Source of the DNA: JAGOUU01 sp964387745 | GTDB taxonomy: Bacteria > Pseudomonadota > Gammaproteobacteria > JAGOUU01 | Direction: 5' to 3' | Assembly (NCBI GenBank): GCA_964387745.1 | Contig: CAYLXL010000002.1 | Location: forward strand, 16,305 to 80,304 | Length of the DNA: 64,000 nucleotides | Shown here: positions 54,103 to 61,791 of the stretch, piece after piece | How positions within the stretch are numbered: the first letter of the stretch is position 1 | Layout of the letters: every line of letters starts with the position of its first letter | Notes under the pieces: generated by a model | Seen by the model: only the letters and a program-made list of their open reading frames with translations | Database searches by the model: none | What the model was told of the DNA's origin: nothing | Translations under genes and position numbers: made by a program

Positions 54103-54150
54103 ACACTCTATCTTGTAATAGAAACTAGAAATACCCCCTACATATAGTGG
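54103..54150 (+). promoter_or_regulatory. Tandem NrdR boxes controlling nrdAB
   Basis: ACACTCTATCTTGTAA (54103-54118) and CCCCTACATATAGTGG (54135-54150) resemble the palindromic NrdR consensus ACACTATATATAGTGT. The 10-bp cores start at 54106 and 54138, exactly 32 bp apart, the spacing usual for paired NrdR boxes. NrdR represses ribonucleotide reductase genes when dATP is high. The region 54151-54298 is the remaining leader without a gene. Confidence 0.7.
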
Positions 54151-54316
54151 GTCAACAAAGATATAAATAATTATCAACATAACATAATTAAACACTCAGC
54201 TGTACCACGTGATAACTTAAGATTCAAGCAAAAGCCGTATAAGCAGTAATAAATAAATGTAGTCTTTTAATAAGTTTGTAACTTACCAGATAATAATTGT
54301 GGAGAAAACTTGTCCA

Positions 54317-57211
54317 ATGGATATAACCAAAGATAACGAAGTCAGTAGTACTCTCAATGTAAAAAATAATGTTACCATGAATACCGCAAACTCAACTAAT
54401 AATCTGAGTAATCATATTGATGGCCAAATTCCAAATGTTATCCGAGTAATCAGACGTAACAACTCAGTTACTAATTATGACGATAATAAAATAGCTGTAG
54501 CTATGTCAAAAGCTTTCTTGGCTGTTGAAGGCAATAATGCAGCAGCATCTTCACGAATTCACGACTTAGTAACAAAGCTTACAACAGACATTACTAAAGC
54601 ATTCAGACGACGTCTACCGACTGGTGGTATCATTCATATCGAAGACATTCAAGATCAGGTTGAACTGGCTCTGATGCGTTCTGGCGAGCATAAAGTGGCA
54701 CGTTCTTATGTACTTTATCGTGAAGAACAATCTAAAGCCCGTAAAGAAAACTTAACTGCTAACAAAGATCTCACTCACAATATCAAAGTCACCCTGCCTA
54801 ATGGTGAACAAGGTAACTTACCAGTTGATCATCTTAAGGCTCTAATCACTGAAGCTTGCTCAGGTCTTAAAGAAGTGGATGCTAAATTAATCTTCGATGC
54901 TACAGTCAAAAACATATTTGACGGCGTACCTCTTAAAGACGTATATAAAGCAATGATTATGTCAGCAAGACCGCTAATAGAGCAAGAACCAAATTATTCA
55001 TTTGTAACAGCAAGATTATTAATGCATGAATGCCGCACTGAAACTGTTACTTATTTTGGTCATCAAGGTGATATAACGCAAGCGCAAATGGCTGAGCTTT
55101 ATCCTCAAGTGTTCAAACAATATATTGCCCGTGGTATTGAAATAAAGCGCTTAGATGAAAAACTCTTAAGTTTTGATTTAGAAAAGTTAGGCCAAGCTAT
55201 TAAGGCTAATGCTAGTCGTGATTTACAATTTACCTACTTAGGTTTACAGACGTTATACGATCGTTACTTTATTCATGATGGCGGCAACCGTATAGAATTA
55301 CCACAAACTTTCTTTATGCGTGTAGCTATGGGCTTGGCAATAAGTGAAGATCCAAAAGAAAAAAACGATCGTGCAATTGAATTTTATAATATTCTTTCTA
55401 GTTTTGACTTTATGAGTTCAACACCTACATTGTTTAACTCAGGCACTATTCGCTCACAATTATCTAGCTGCTATTTAACTACTGTACCTGATGATTTAGC
55501 GGGTATTTATAATGCCATTAAAGACAACGCATTATTATCTAAATACGCTGGTGGTTTAGGTAATGACTGGACGCCTGTGCGCGGTTTAAATGCTCATATA
55601 GAAGGTACCAATGGCAAATCACAAGGCGTAGTGCCTTTCTTAAAAGTTGCAAATGACACTGCTGTAGCAGTGAATCAAGGCGGTAAGCGTAAAGGCGCGG
55701 TCTGTGCTTATATGGAAACTTGGCACGTGGATATTGAAGAATTCTTAGAATTAAGAAAAAACACAGGTGATGATCGTCGTCGTACTCATGATATGAATAC
55801 AGCTAATTGGATTCCAGATTTATTCATGAAGCGCGTGTATGCTAAAGAAGATTGGACTTTATTCTCCCCAGATGAAGTGATCGATCTCCATGACACTTTC
55901 GGTAAAGATTTTGAACAAAAATACTTAGCTTATGAAAACTTAGCGCAAACTGGCAAAATCAGAAACTTTAAAAAAGTCTCTGCAGTAAGTTTATGGCGCA
56001 AAATGTTAGGTTTATTATTTGAAACTGGTCATCCTTGGATTACTTTTAAAGACCCATGTAACATTCGCTCGCCGCAGCAACACGTAGGTGTAGTACATAG
56101 CTCTAACTTATGCACTGAAATTACTTTAAATACTTCTATTGATGAAATTGCGGTTTGTAATTTAGGTAGTGTTAATTTAATTCAACATATCGATCCGATT
56201 ACTAATCAATTAGACAAGAAAAAATTAGAGAAGACTATTAAGACCGCTATCAGAATGCTTGATAACGTGATTGATATTAACTTTTATTCTGTACCACAAG
56301 CAAAAACATCTAATTTACGTCACCGCCCTATTGGTATGGGTATTATGGGCTTCCAAGACGTACTGTATAAGCTCAATATACCTTATGGTTCTCAGCAAGC
56401 CGTAGACTTTGCCGATGAATCAATGGAATATATAAGTTACTATGCTATATCTTCTTCAGTAGATTTAGCTGCAGAGCGTGGCAGCTATGAGACTTATCCT
56501 GGCTCATTATGGAGCCAAGGTATACTACCAATTGACTCGATTAAACTACTAAAACAACATCGTGGTGGCTATGTTGATCTTGATGAAAGCTTTACTCTTG
56601 ATTGGGAAAGTTTAAGACAAAAAGTCAAAACCATTGGTATGCGTAACTCAAATACTATGGCAATTGCTCCTACGGCAACTATATCAAATATATGTGGTGT
56701 TAGTCAGTCGATAGAACCTACTTATCAAAACTTATTTGTTAAATCTAATTTATCGGGTGAGTTTACTGTTATTAACCCTTATTTAGTAGCTGATTTAAAG
56801 GCTCTAAATTTATGGGACAATGTAATGGTTAATGATCTGAAATATTTTAACGGTAGCGTTGTTAATATTGATCGTATCCCGCAACACCTGAAAGATAAAT
56901 ATAAAACAGCGTTTGAGATTGAACCAGAGTATTTAATTGATTCAGCAGCTCGACGCCAAAAATGGATTGATCAAGGTCAATCACTAAACTTATACATGGC
57001 GCAAGCATCCGGTCCAAAATTAGATAAAATGTATAAACATGCTTGGGTTCGTGGTCTTAAAACGACTTATTACTTACGAAGCTTAGGTGCAACGAATGCT
57101 GAGAAATCAACCGTCAACGATACGAGTTTAAATGCCGTAAAAGTAACAACGACAACTACAGCGCCACTGGCATGTTCAATCGACAATCCAGATTGTGAAG
57201 CTTGTCAATAA
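54317..57211 (+). CDS. nrdA: Ribonucleoside-diphosphate reductase class Ia alpha subunit
   Basis: NrdA reduces NDPs to dNDPs. An N-terminal ATP-cone (about residues 35-135; VIRVIRRNNSVTNYDDNKIA) and a second, weaker cone (about 145-240) precede the barrel. Catalytic Cys sites are SQLSSCYLTTVPDD, SNLCTEITLNTS (Asn/Cys/Glu) and EIAVCNLGSVNL. The tail CSIDNPDCEACQ carries the redox-relay cysteines. I start at ATG 54317 (964 residues, close to Pseudomonas NrdA), which has GGAG 12 bp upstream. GTG 54299 lacks a ribosome site. Confidence 0.96.
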   Translation: MDITKDNEVSSTLNVKNNVTMNTANSTNNLSNHIDGQIPNVIRVIRRNNSVTNYDDNKIAVAMSKAFLAVEGNNAAASSRIHDLVTKLTTDITKAFRRRLPTGGIIHIEDIQDQVELALMRSGEHKVARSYVLYREEQSKARKENLTANKDLTHNIKVTLPNGEQGNLPVDHLKALITEACSGLKEVDAKLIFDATVKNIFDGVPLKDVYKAMIMSARPLIEQEPNYSFVTARLLMHECRTETVTYFGHQGDITQAQMAELYPQVFKQYIARGIEIKRLDEKLLSFDLEKLGQAIKANASRDLQFTYLGLQTLYDRYFIHDGGNRIELPQTFFMRVAMGLAISEDPKEKNDRAIEFYNILSSFDFMSSTPTLFNSGTIRSQLSSCYLTTVPDDLAGIYNAIKDNALLSKYAGGLGNDWTPVRGLNAHIEGTNGKSQGVVPFLKVANDTAVAVNQGGKRKGAVCAYMETWHVDIEEFLELRKNTGDDRRRTHDMNTANWIPDLFMKRVYAKEDWTLFSPDEVIDLHDTFGKDFEQKYLAYENLAQTGKIRNFKKVSAVSLWRKMLGLLFETGHPWITFKDPCNIRSPQQHVGVVHSSNLCTEITLNTSIDEIAVCNLGSVNLIQHIDPITNQLDKKKLEKTIKTAIRMLDNVIDINFYSVPQAKTSNLRHRPIGMGIMGFQDVLYKLNIPYGSQQAVDFADESMEYISYYAISSSVDLAAERGSYETYPGSLWSQGILPIDSIKLLKQHRGGYVDLDESFTLDWESLRQKVKTIGMRNSNTMAIAPTATISNICGVSQSIEPTYQNLFVKSNLSGEFTVINPYLVADLKALNLWDNVMVNDLKYFNGSVVNIDRIPQHLKDKYKTAFEIEPEYLIDSAARRQKWIDQGQSLNLYMAQASGPKLDKMYKHAWVRGLKTTYYLRSLGATNAEKSTVNDTSLNAVKVTTTTTAPLACSIDNPDCEACQ

Positions 57212-57246
57212 TAATAAATAACTAGAAAACTGGAGAATTACAATTT

Positions 57247-58353
57247 ATGGATCAACTAGACATAACTACCAGACCATCTGGAGTAAAAAGTAAAGCAGGC
57301 GTAACCGGTCTTGAGCAAATTGAATTAGGTGCTGCACGTATTCAGGTTGACGATAAAAAAATTATCAATTGCCGTGCTGATCTTAATCAATTAGTGCCAT
57401 TTAAGTATACTTGGGCTTGGGACAAATATTTAAATGCTTGTGCTAACCATTGGATGCCTAATGAAATTAACATGTCAGCAGACATTGCTCTTTGGAAAGA
57501 TCCAAATGGTTTAACTGATGATGAGAGAACTATTATCGAGAGAACGTTAGGTTTCTTCTCAACTGCAGACTCTTTAGTTGCTAATAACTTAGTATTAGCT
57601 GTTTATAAACACATTACTAATCCTGAATGCCGTCAGTATTTATTACGTCAAGCATTTGAAGAGGCGTTACATACTCACTCTTATCAATATATTATTGAAA
57701 GCTTAAGTTTAGATGAAGCACGTGTGTTTAATATGTACCGCGAAGTACCTGCTGTTGCTACTAAAGCTGCTTGGGCGCTACCATTTACACAAAGCTTAAG
57801 TGATCCTTCTTTCAATACAGGTTCACTAGAAGACAACCAAAGATTACTACGTGATTTAATTGCGTTTTACGTTGTCTTTGAAGGAATATTTTTCTATGTT
57901 GGCTTTGTGCAAATTTTATCACTCGGCCGTCGTAATAAAATGGTTGGTACATCTGAACAGATTCAATATATCTTGCGTGATGAATCAATGCATATGAACT
58001 TTGGTATTGACGTTATTAACCAAATTAAAGCAGAAAATCCTGAATTATGGACTGCTAGCTTCCAACAGCAAGCAATCAAAATGATCAGAGACGGTGTTGA
58101 TTTAGAGTATCAATACGCAGTAGATACAATGCCGCGTGGTATCTTAGGCCTTAATGCTAAAATGTTCCAAGAGTACTTATACTTTATTGCTAACCGTCGC
58201 TGTGCTCAGATTGGTCTACCAGAACAATACCCTGGCGCTGAGAATCCTTTCCCATGGATGAGCGAAATGTTAGATCTGAAAAAAGAAAAGAACTTCTTTG
58301 AAACCCGCGTTATCGAGTACCAAACAGGTGGTGCGTTAAGTTGGGATGATTAA
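57247..58353 (+). CDS. nrdB: Ribonucleoside-diphosphate reductase class Ia beta subunit
   Basis: NrdB houses the diiron-tyrosyl radical cofactor for NrdA. Iron ligands and radical Tyr are visible: STADSLVANN (Asp), FEEALHTHSYQYI (Glu, His, Tyr), VVFEGIFFYVGF (Glu) and LRDESMHMNFG (Glu, His). Presence of the Tyr indicates class Ia. Length 368 is normal. A GGAG sits 11 bp before the ATG, the same unusually long spacing as nrdA. It is cotranscribed with nrdA (35-bp gap). Confidence 0.97.
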   Translation: MDQLDITTRPSGVKSKAGVTGLEQIELGAARIQVDDKKIINCRADLNQLVPFKYTWAWDKYLNACANHWMPNEINMSADIALWKDPNGLTDDERTIIERTLGFFSTADSLVANNLVLAVYKHITNPECRQYLLRQAFEEALHTHSYQYIIESLSLDEARVFNMYREVPAVATKAAWALPFTQSLSDPSFNTGSLEDNQRLLRDLIAFYVVFEGIFFYVGFVQILSLGRRNKMVGTSEQIQYILRDESMHMNFGIDVINQIKAENPELWTASFQQQAIKMIRDGVDLEYQYAVDTMPRGILGLNAKMFQEYLYFIANRRCAQIGLPEQYPGAENPFPWMSEMLDLKKEKNFFETRVIEYQTGGALSWDD

Positions 58354-58390
58354 AGTTTAGTTTAGTTTAGTTTTATTGTTTTAGTTCCCC

Positions 58391-58435
58391 ATAAAGCCAA
58401 GTTTATACCCGTGAGCTTGGCTTTATTCTTTTCTT
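58391..58435 (+). terminator. Terminator of nrdAB
   Basis: The stem ATAAAGCCAAG (58391-58401) pairs perfectly with CTTGGCTTTAT (58416-58426), followed by TCTTTTCTT. Between the nrdB stop and this hairpin lies a short GTTTA tandem repeat (58354-58375). Confidence 0.9.
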
Positions 58436-58555
58436 CAAGAGTAAAGTTGATTTTTCAGGCTGTGAAGGCCTAAAAAGACTATCTTCAGAAAAATACCAGC
58501 ATAATCAAGTGGTTACACTTTATTATTGTGATTAATATTGGCGTTTATTTCGAAT

Positions 58556-58654
58556 TTATCCCCCTTTAAAAACCGTTATTCTATATTCTTATCCCCCTTA
58601 AAAAAACACTTTTAGTTAATTTTATCCCCTGGTTTTTTACCATTTTTTGTAATA
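58556..58654 (+). promoter_or_regulatory. Three TTATCCCC direct repeats at exact 33-bp spacing before the DUF4143 ATPase gene
   Basis: TTATCCCCCTT at 58556 and 58589 and TTATCCCCTGG at 58622 each begin a 33-bp unit. In the first two the motif is followed by an A-run, in the third by a T-run. The third unit ends 11 bp before the ATG at 58666. The exact period of about three helical turns suggests an iterated operator or leader RNA element. Function unknown. Confidence 0.6.
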
Positions 58655-58665
58655 GACTTATTATT

Positions 58666-59961
58666 ATGAAAAGAACTTTATTAAACGAACTGATTGATTG
58701 GAAAACGCAGCCTTTAAGAATGCCGCTGATTATACGTGGAGCTAGACAGGTTGGAAAGTCATGGTTAATTGACGAGTTTAGTAAGCAATTTAAATCATAT
58801 GTAAAAATCAATTTTGATAAGCAGGAAAAAGCAAAAACTATCTTTGCCGGTGATATTAATATACCAACTATTCTTGAACGGCTATCGTTATATGCCGGTC
58901 AAACTATTATTCCTGGAGAAACCTTACTATTTTTTGATGAAGCACAGGAGTGTGAAAACTGCCTAAAGGCGTTAAGATACTTCAAAGAAGAATGCACAGA
59001 ATTGCATGTTATTGCAGCTGGATCATTGATTGATTTTACTTTAGAAAAAATTGGTGTTCCTGTAGGACGAGTTCAGTTCCTTTACCTTTATCCTTTATCT
59101 TTTACAGAGTTTTTAATCGCCAATAATCGCAGAGATTTAGTCACTTATATTGATTCTCAGAAGTCTGATCTACTCATTCACGAAACAATTAATGATTTTT
59201 TGAAAACTTATTTATGGTTAGGAGGAATGCCAGCAGTTGTCGCTGCATGGCTACAATATAAAAATGCAGTCGAGTGTCAAAAATTGCAAGAAGCTATAAT
59301 TTTATCTTACAAGCAAGACTTTGAAAAATACGCAAAAAAAAATCAGATTACTAATGTCGAAAAAGTTTTTGAATCAATCCCTTTGCAGCTAGGCTGCAAA
59401 TTTAAATTTACCAACGTAGATGAAGGACTAAAGGCATTACCCGTCAAACAAGCTTTATTGTTACTTATTAAAGCTGGTATAGCGCATCCGTGTCATCACT
59501 CCTCAGGACAAACAATTTTATTGGCTGCAGAAAAAGATAACAAAAAATTTAAAATATTCTTTATTGATGTAGGTCTAGCGCAAAAAATGTTAGGTTTAAA
59601 TTTAAAAGATTGGGTCACACAAGCATTAGATTTAAAAATTTTAGGCAGTATAGCAGAGCAGCTAGTTGCTCAAGAATATATTGCTTATTCTAAAAGCAGC
59701 GCGCCCTCTGAGCTTTATTATTGGCATCGCGAAGAAAAAAGTAGTAACGCTGAAGTTGATTTTTTGTTTACCAAAAGGGGTAAGGTTTTCCCAGTGGAAG
59801 TCAAGGCAGGCATTAAAGGTGGTATGAAAAGCTTAAATTCTTTTTTAAATACTCACCCCAATTCACCCTTTGGTTTGAAAATTTCAAATAATGTATATTC
59901 TGTGCAACCATCTTTTGAAGAAATAGCATTATATGGCATTGCTGCATGGTTTAAAAACTAG
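58666..59961 (+). CDS. AAA_14/DUF4143 ATPase
   Basis: This 431-residue protein has an N-terminal AAA_14 domain, with Walker A in IIRGARQVGKSWLIDEF (residues about 18-34) and Walker B in LLFFDEAQECENC (about 87-99). A C-terminal DUF4143 domain includes a nuclease-like fold (about 330-400; SNAEVDFLFTKRGKVFPVEVKAG, with Glu-x-Lys-like pattern). These ATPases are common, patchily distributed and of unknown function; many are strain-variable. It lies 15 bp before the photolyase gene and may be cotranscribed. The repeated upstream elements are its main oddity. Confidence 0.88.
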   Translation: MKRTLLNELIDWKTQPLRMPLIIRGARQVGKSWLIDEFSKQFKSYVKINFDKQEKAKTIFAGDINIPTILERLSLYAGQTIIPGETLLFFDEAQECENCLKALRYFKEECTELHVIAAGSLIDFTLEKIGVPVGRVQFLYLYPLSFTEFLIANNRRDLVTYIDSQKSDLLIHETINDFLKTYLWLGGMPAVVAAWLQYKNAVECQKLQEAIILSYKQDFEKYAKKNQITNVEKVFESIPLQLGCKFKFTNVDEGLKALPVKQALLLLIKAGIAHPCHHSSGQTILLAAEKDNKKFKIFFIDVGLAQKMLGLNLKDWVTQALDLKILGSIAEQLVAQEYIAYSKSSAPSELYYWHREEKSSNAEVDFLFTKRGKVFPVEVKAGIKGGMKSLNSFLNTHPNSPFGLKISNNVYSVQPSFEEIALYGIAAWFKN

Positions 59962-59975
59962 AGTAATTCCACACT

Positions 59976-61514
59976 ATGAAAACCCTACGATTAATATTAG
60001 GTGACCAGCTTTCAGAACACATTTCTTCTCTAAAAAATATTAATAAAAAAGAAGATATTATTCTTATGGCTGAAGTCTGGGATGAGACCAAATACGTTAA
60101 ACATCATCCCAAAAAAATAGCTTTTATTTTTTCAGCAATGCGACATTTTGCCGCCGCGCTTGCCCACCGAAATTATCAATTAGAATATATTAAATTAGAT
60201 ACTAAAAATAAAAACAGCAGTTTCTCTAGTGCGGTGAAAGATACAGTAAAAAAACATGCCATTACAAAAATTATTGTCACTCACCCTGGTGAGTACCGAG
60301 TACTTACTGAAATAAAAAACTGGACAAAGTCTCTAAATATTGATGTCGAGATCAGAGATGATGATAGATTTATGTGTGGCATCGATGAGTTTGCTGAGTG
60401 GGAGCAAAAATTCAAACAACCGCGCATGGAGTTTTTCTACCGCTACATGCGATTAAAACATAATATATTAATGACGAATCATAAACCCATTGGCGGCAAA
60501 TGGAACTATGATAATGATAATCGCAAACCAGCAAATAACAGTATCAAGCCTAATAAAATATTTAAAGTCAAGCCAGATAAGATCACTCAAGAAGTCATTC
60601 AATTAGTTTCAGATACATTCAGTGATCACTTTGGTGATGTTGAGCCCTTTTATTTTGCCGTAACCAGACAAGATGCCTTAAAATGCTTACAGCATTTTAT
60701 TGAAAATAATTTATCAAACTTTGGCGACTATCAAGATGTCATGCTCGAAGGTGAACCATGGATGTATCACTCGCACTTAAGTCAGTATATTAATATAGGG
60801 TTACTTACACCTAAAGAGTGTATTGTTGCAGCTGAACAGGCTTACAAACAAAATAAACTGCCAATCAACTGTGTTGAAGGCTTCATCAGGCAAATTCTTG
60901 GCTGGCGTGAATACGTCAGAGGCGTTTATTGGCTTAAGATGCCAGAATATTACCAATTAAATCATTTAGAAGCTAAAGGTAAATTACCTAATTTCTTTTG
61001 GTCAGGTAAAACCAAAATGAACTGTCTTAAAAACTGTATTACCGAAACCAAGCAAAATGCCTACGCACACCATATTCAAAGACTCATGGTGATAGGTAAT
61101 TTCTGTTTATTAGCAGGATTAGATCCTAAGTATGTCAACGAATGGTATCTTCTCGTCTATGCTGATGCCTACGAATGGGTTGAGCTGCCTAATGTTACCG
61201 GGATGATTCTGTACGCAGATAATGGTTATGTCGCTAGTAAGCCCTATGCGGCAAGTGGTAACTATATTAATAAGATGTCTGATTATTGTAAAAAATGTGA
61301 GTATAACGTTAAAGAAAAGACTGGCGAAAGTGCTTGCCCCTTTAATTATTTATACTGGAACTTTTTTATTAATAACAAATCTCTTTTTAGAAATAATCCA
61401 CGTCTGGCTTTTGTCTATAATACGTTAAATAAAATGGATGATTCAGCAATAAATAGCATAGTCAAAAGTAGTGAAAAGTTTATCAAAAATTTGCGTACTG
61501 ATTATGAATCTTGA
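59976..61514 (+). CDS. Fe-S bacterial cryptochrome/photolyase family protein (PhrB-like)
   Basis: This 512-residue protein starts TLRLILGDQLSEHIS, matching the FeS-BCP class. The C-terminal cluster DYCKKCEYNVKEK with GESACPFNYLYWNFF supplies three of the four cysteines for a 4Fe-4S cluster. The fourth is probably in the MNCLKNCITETKQNAYAHHIQRL segment. NCVEGFIRQILGWREYVRGVYW is the FAD-binding helix region. The class repairs (6-4) photoproducts using light. Its presence suggests the organism, or a recent ancestor, meets light. Confidence 0.9.
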   Translation: MKTLRLILGDQLSEHISSLKNINKKEDIILMAEVWDETKYVKHHPKKIAFIFSAMRHFAAALAHRNYQLEYIKLDTKNKNSSFSSAVKDTVKKHAITKIIVTHPGEYRVLTEIKNWTKSLNIDVEIRDDDRFMCGIDEFAEWEQKFKQPRMEFFYRYMRLKHNILMTNHKPIGGKWNYDNDNRKPANNSIKPNKIFKVKPDKITQEVIQLVSDTFSDHFGDVEPFYFAVTRQDALKCLQHFIENNLSNFGDYQDVMLEGEPWMYHSHLSQYINIGLLTPKECIVAAEQAYKQNKLPINCVEGFIRQILGWREYVRGVYWLKMPEYYQLNHLEAKGKLPNFFWSGKTKMNCLKNCITETKQNAYAHHIQRLMVIGNFCLLAGLDPKYVNEWYLLVYADAYEWVELPNVTGMILYADNGYVASKPYAASGNYINKMSDYCKKCEYNVKEKTGESACPFNYLYWNFFINNKSLFRNNPRLAFVYNTLNKMDDSAINSIVKSSEKFIKNLRTDYES

Positions 61515-61791
61515 TCTTAACTATAGGGAACAGAAATTACTGTGCCTGGAATAGACTATGAAATGACTATGAAATAGACTTTGGAATAGCCTTAGTAATA
61601 ACTCTGCTGAGCAATAATATGAATAGTTGTCAGCGAACTTAGTCTAGGCACCCTATTTTTCTATTTTTACTAATTTTACTAATGATATCAAAGAGTTTAA
61701 CAAAAAATCTTTAAGTACTAGAAACTTCTGGTATAATAGTAACTTATTAAACTTACATTGTGTTAATTAACTAAGTTTCTGTAGAGAGTCG
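61515..61791 (+). promoter_or_regulatory. Leader of the effector-like gene with extended -10 promoter
   Basis: The 277-bp spacer holds an imperfect inverted pair, GTGCCTGGAATAGAC near 61542 and GTCTAGGCAC at 61642-61651. Short direct repeats of ATAGACTATGAA-type lie between. Near its end TGG-TATAAT (61732-61737) is a good extended -10, with TTTAAG as a weak -35. GAGAG precedes the ATG at 61792. Confidence 0.5.

Noticed and set aside
53940..54150. Chromosome replication origin (AT-rich block plus DnaA boxes)
   Set aside because: No dnaA, dnaN, gidA or parAB is adjacent, and the boxes sit directly before nrdAB beside NrdR boxes. Promoter control explains them better.
58556..58654. CRISPR array
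   Set aside because: Only about 8-11 bp are conserved per 33-bp unit, there are three units, and no cas gene is near.
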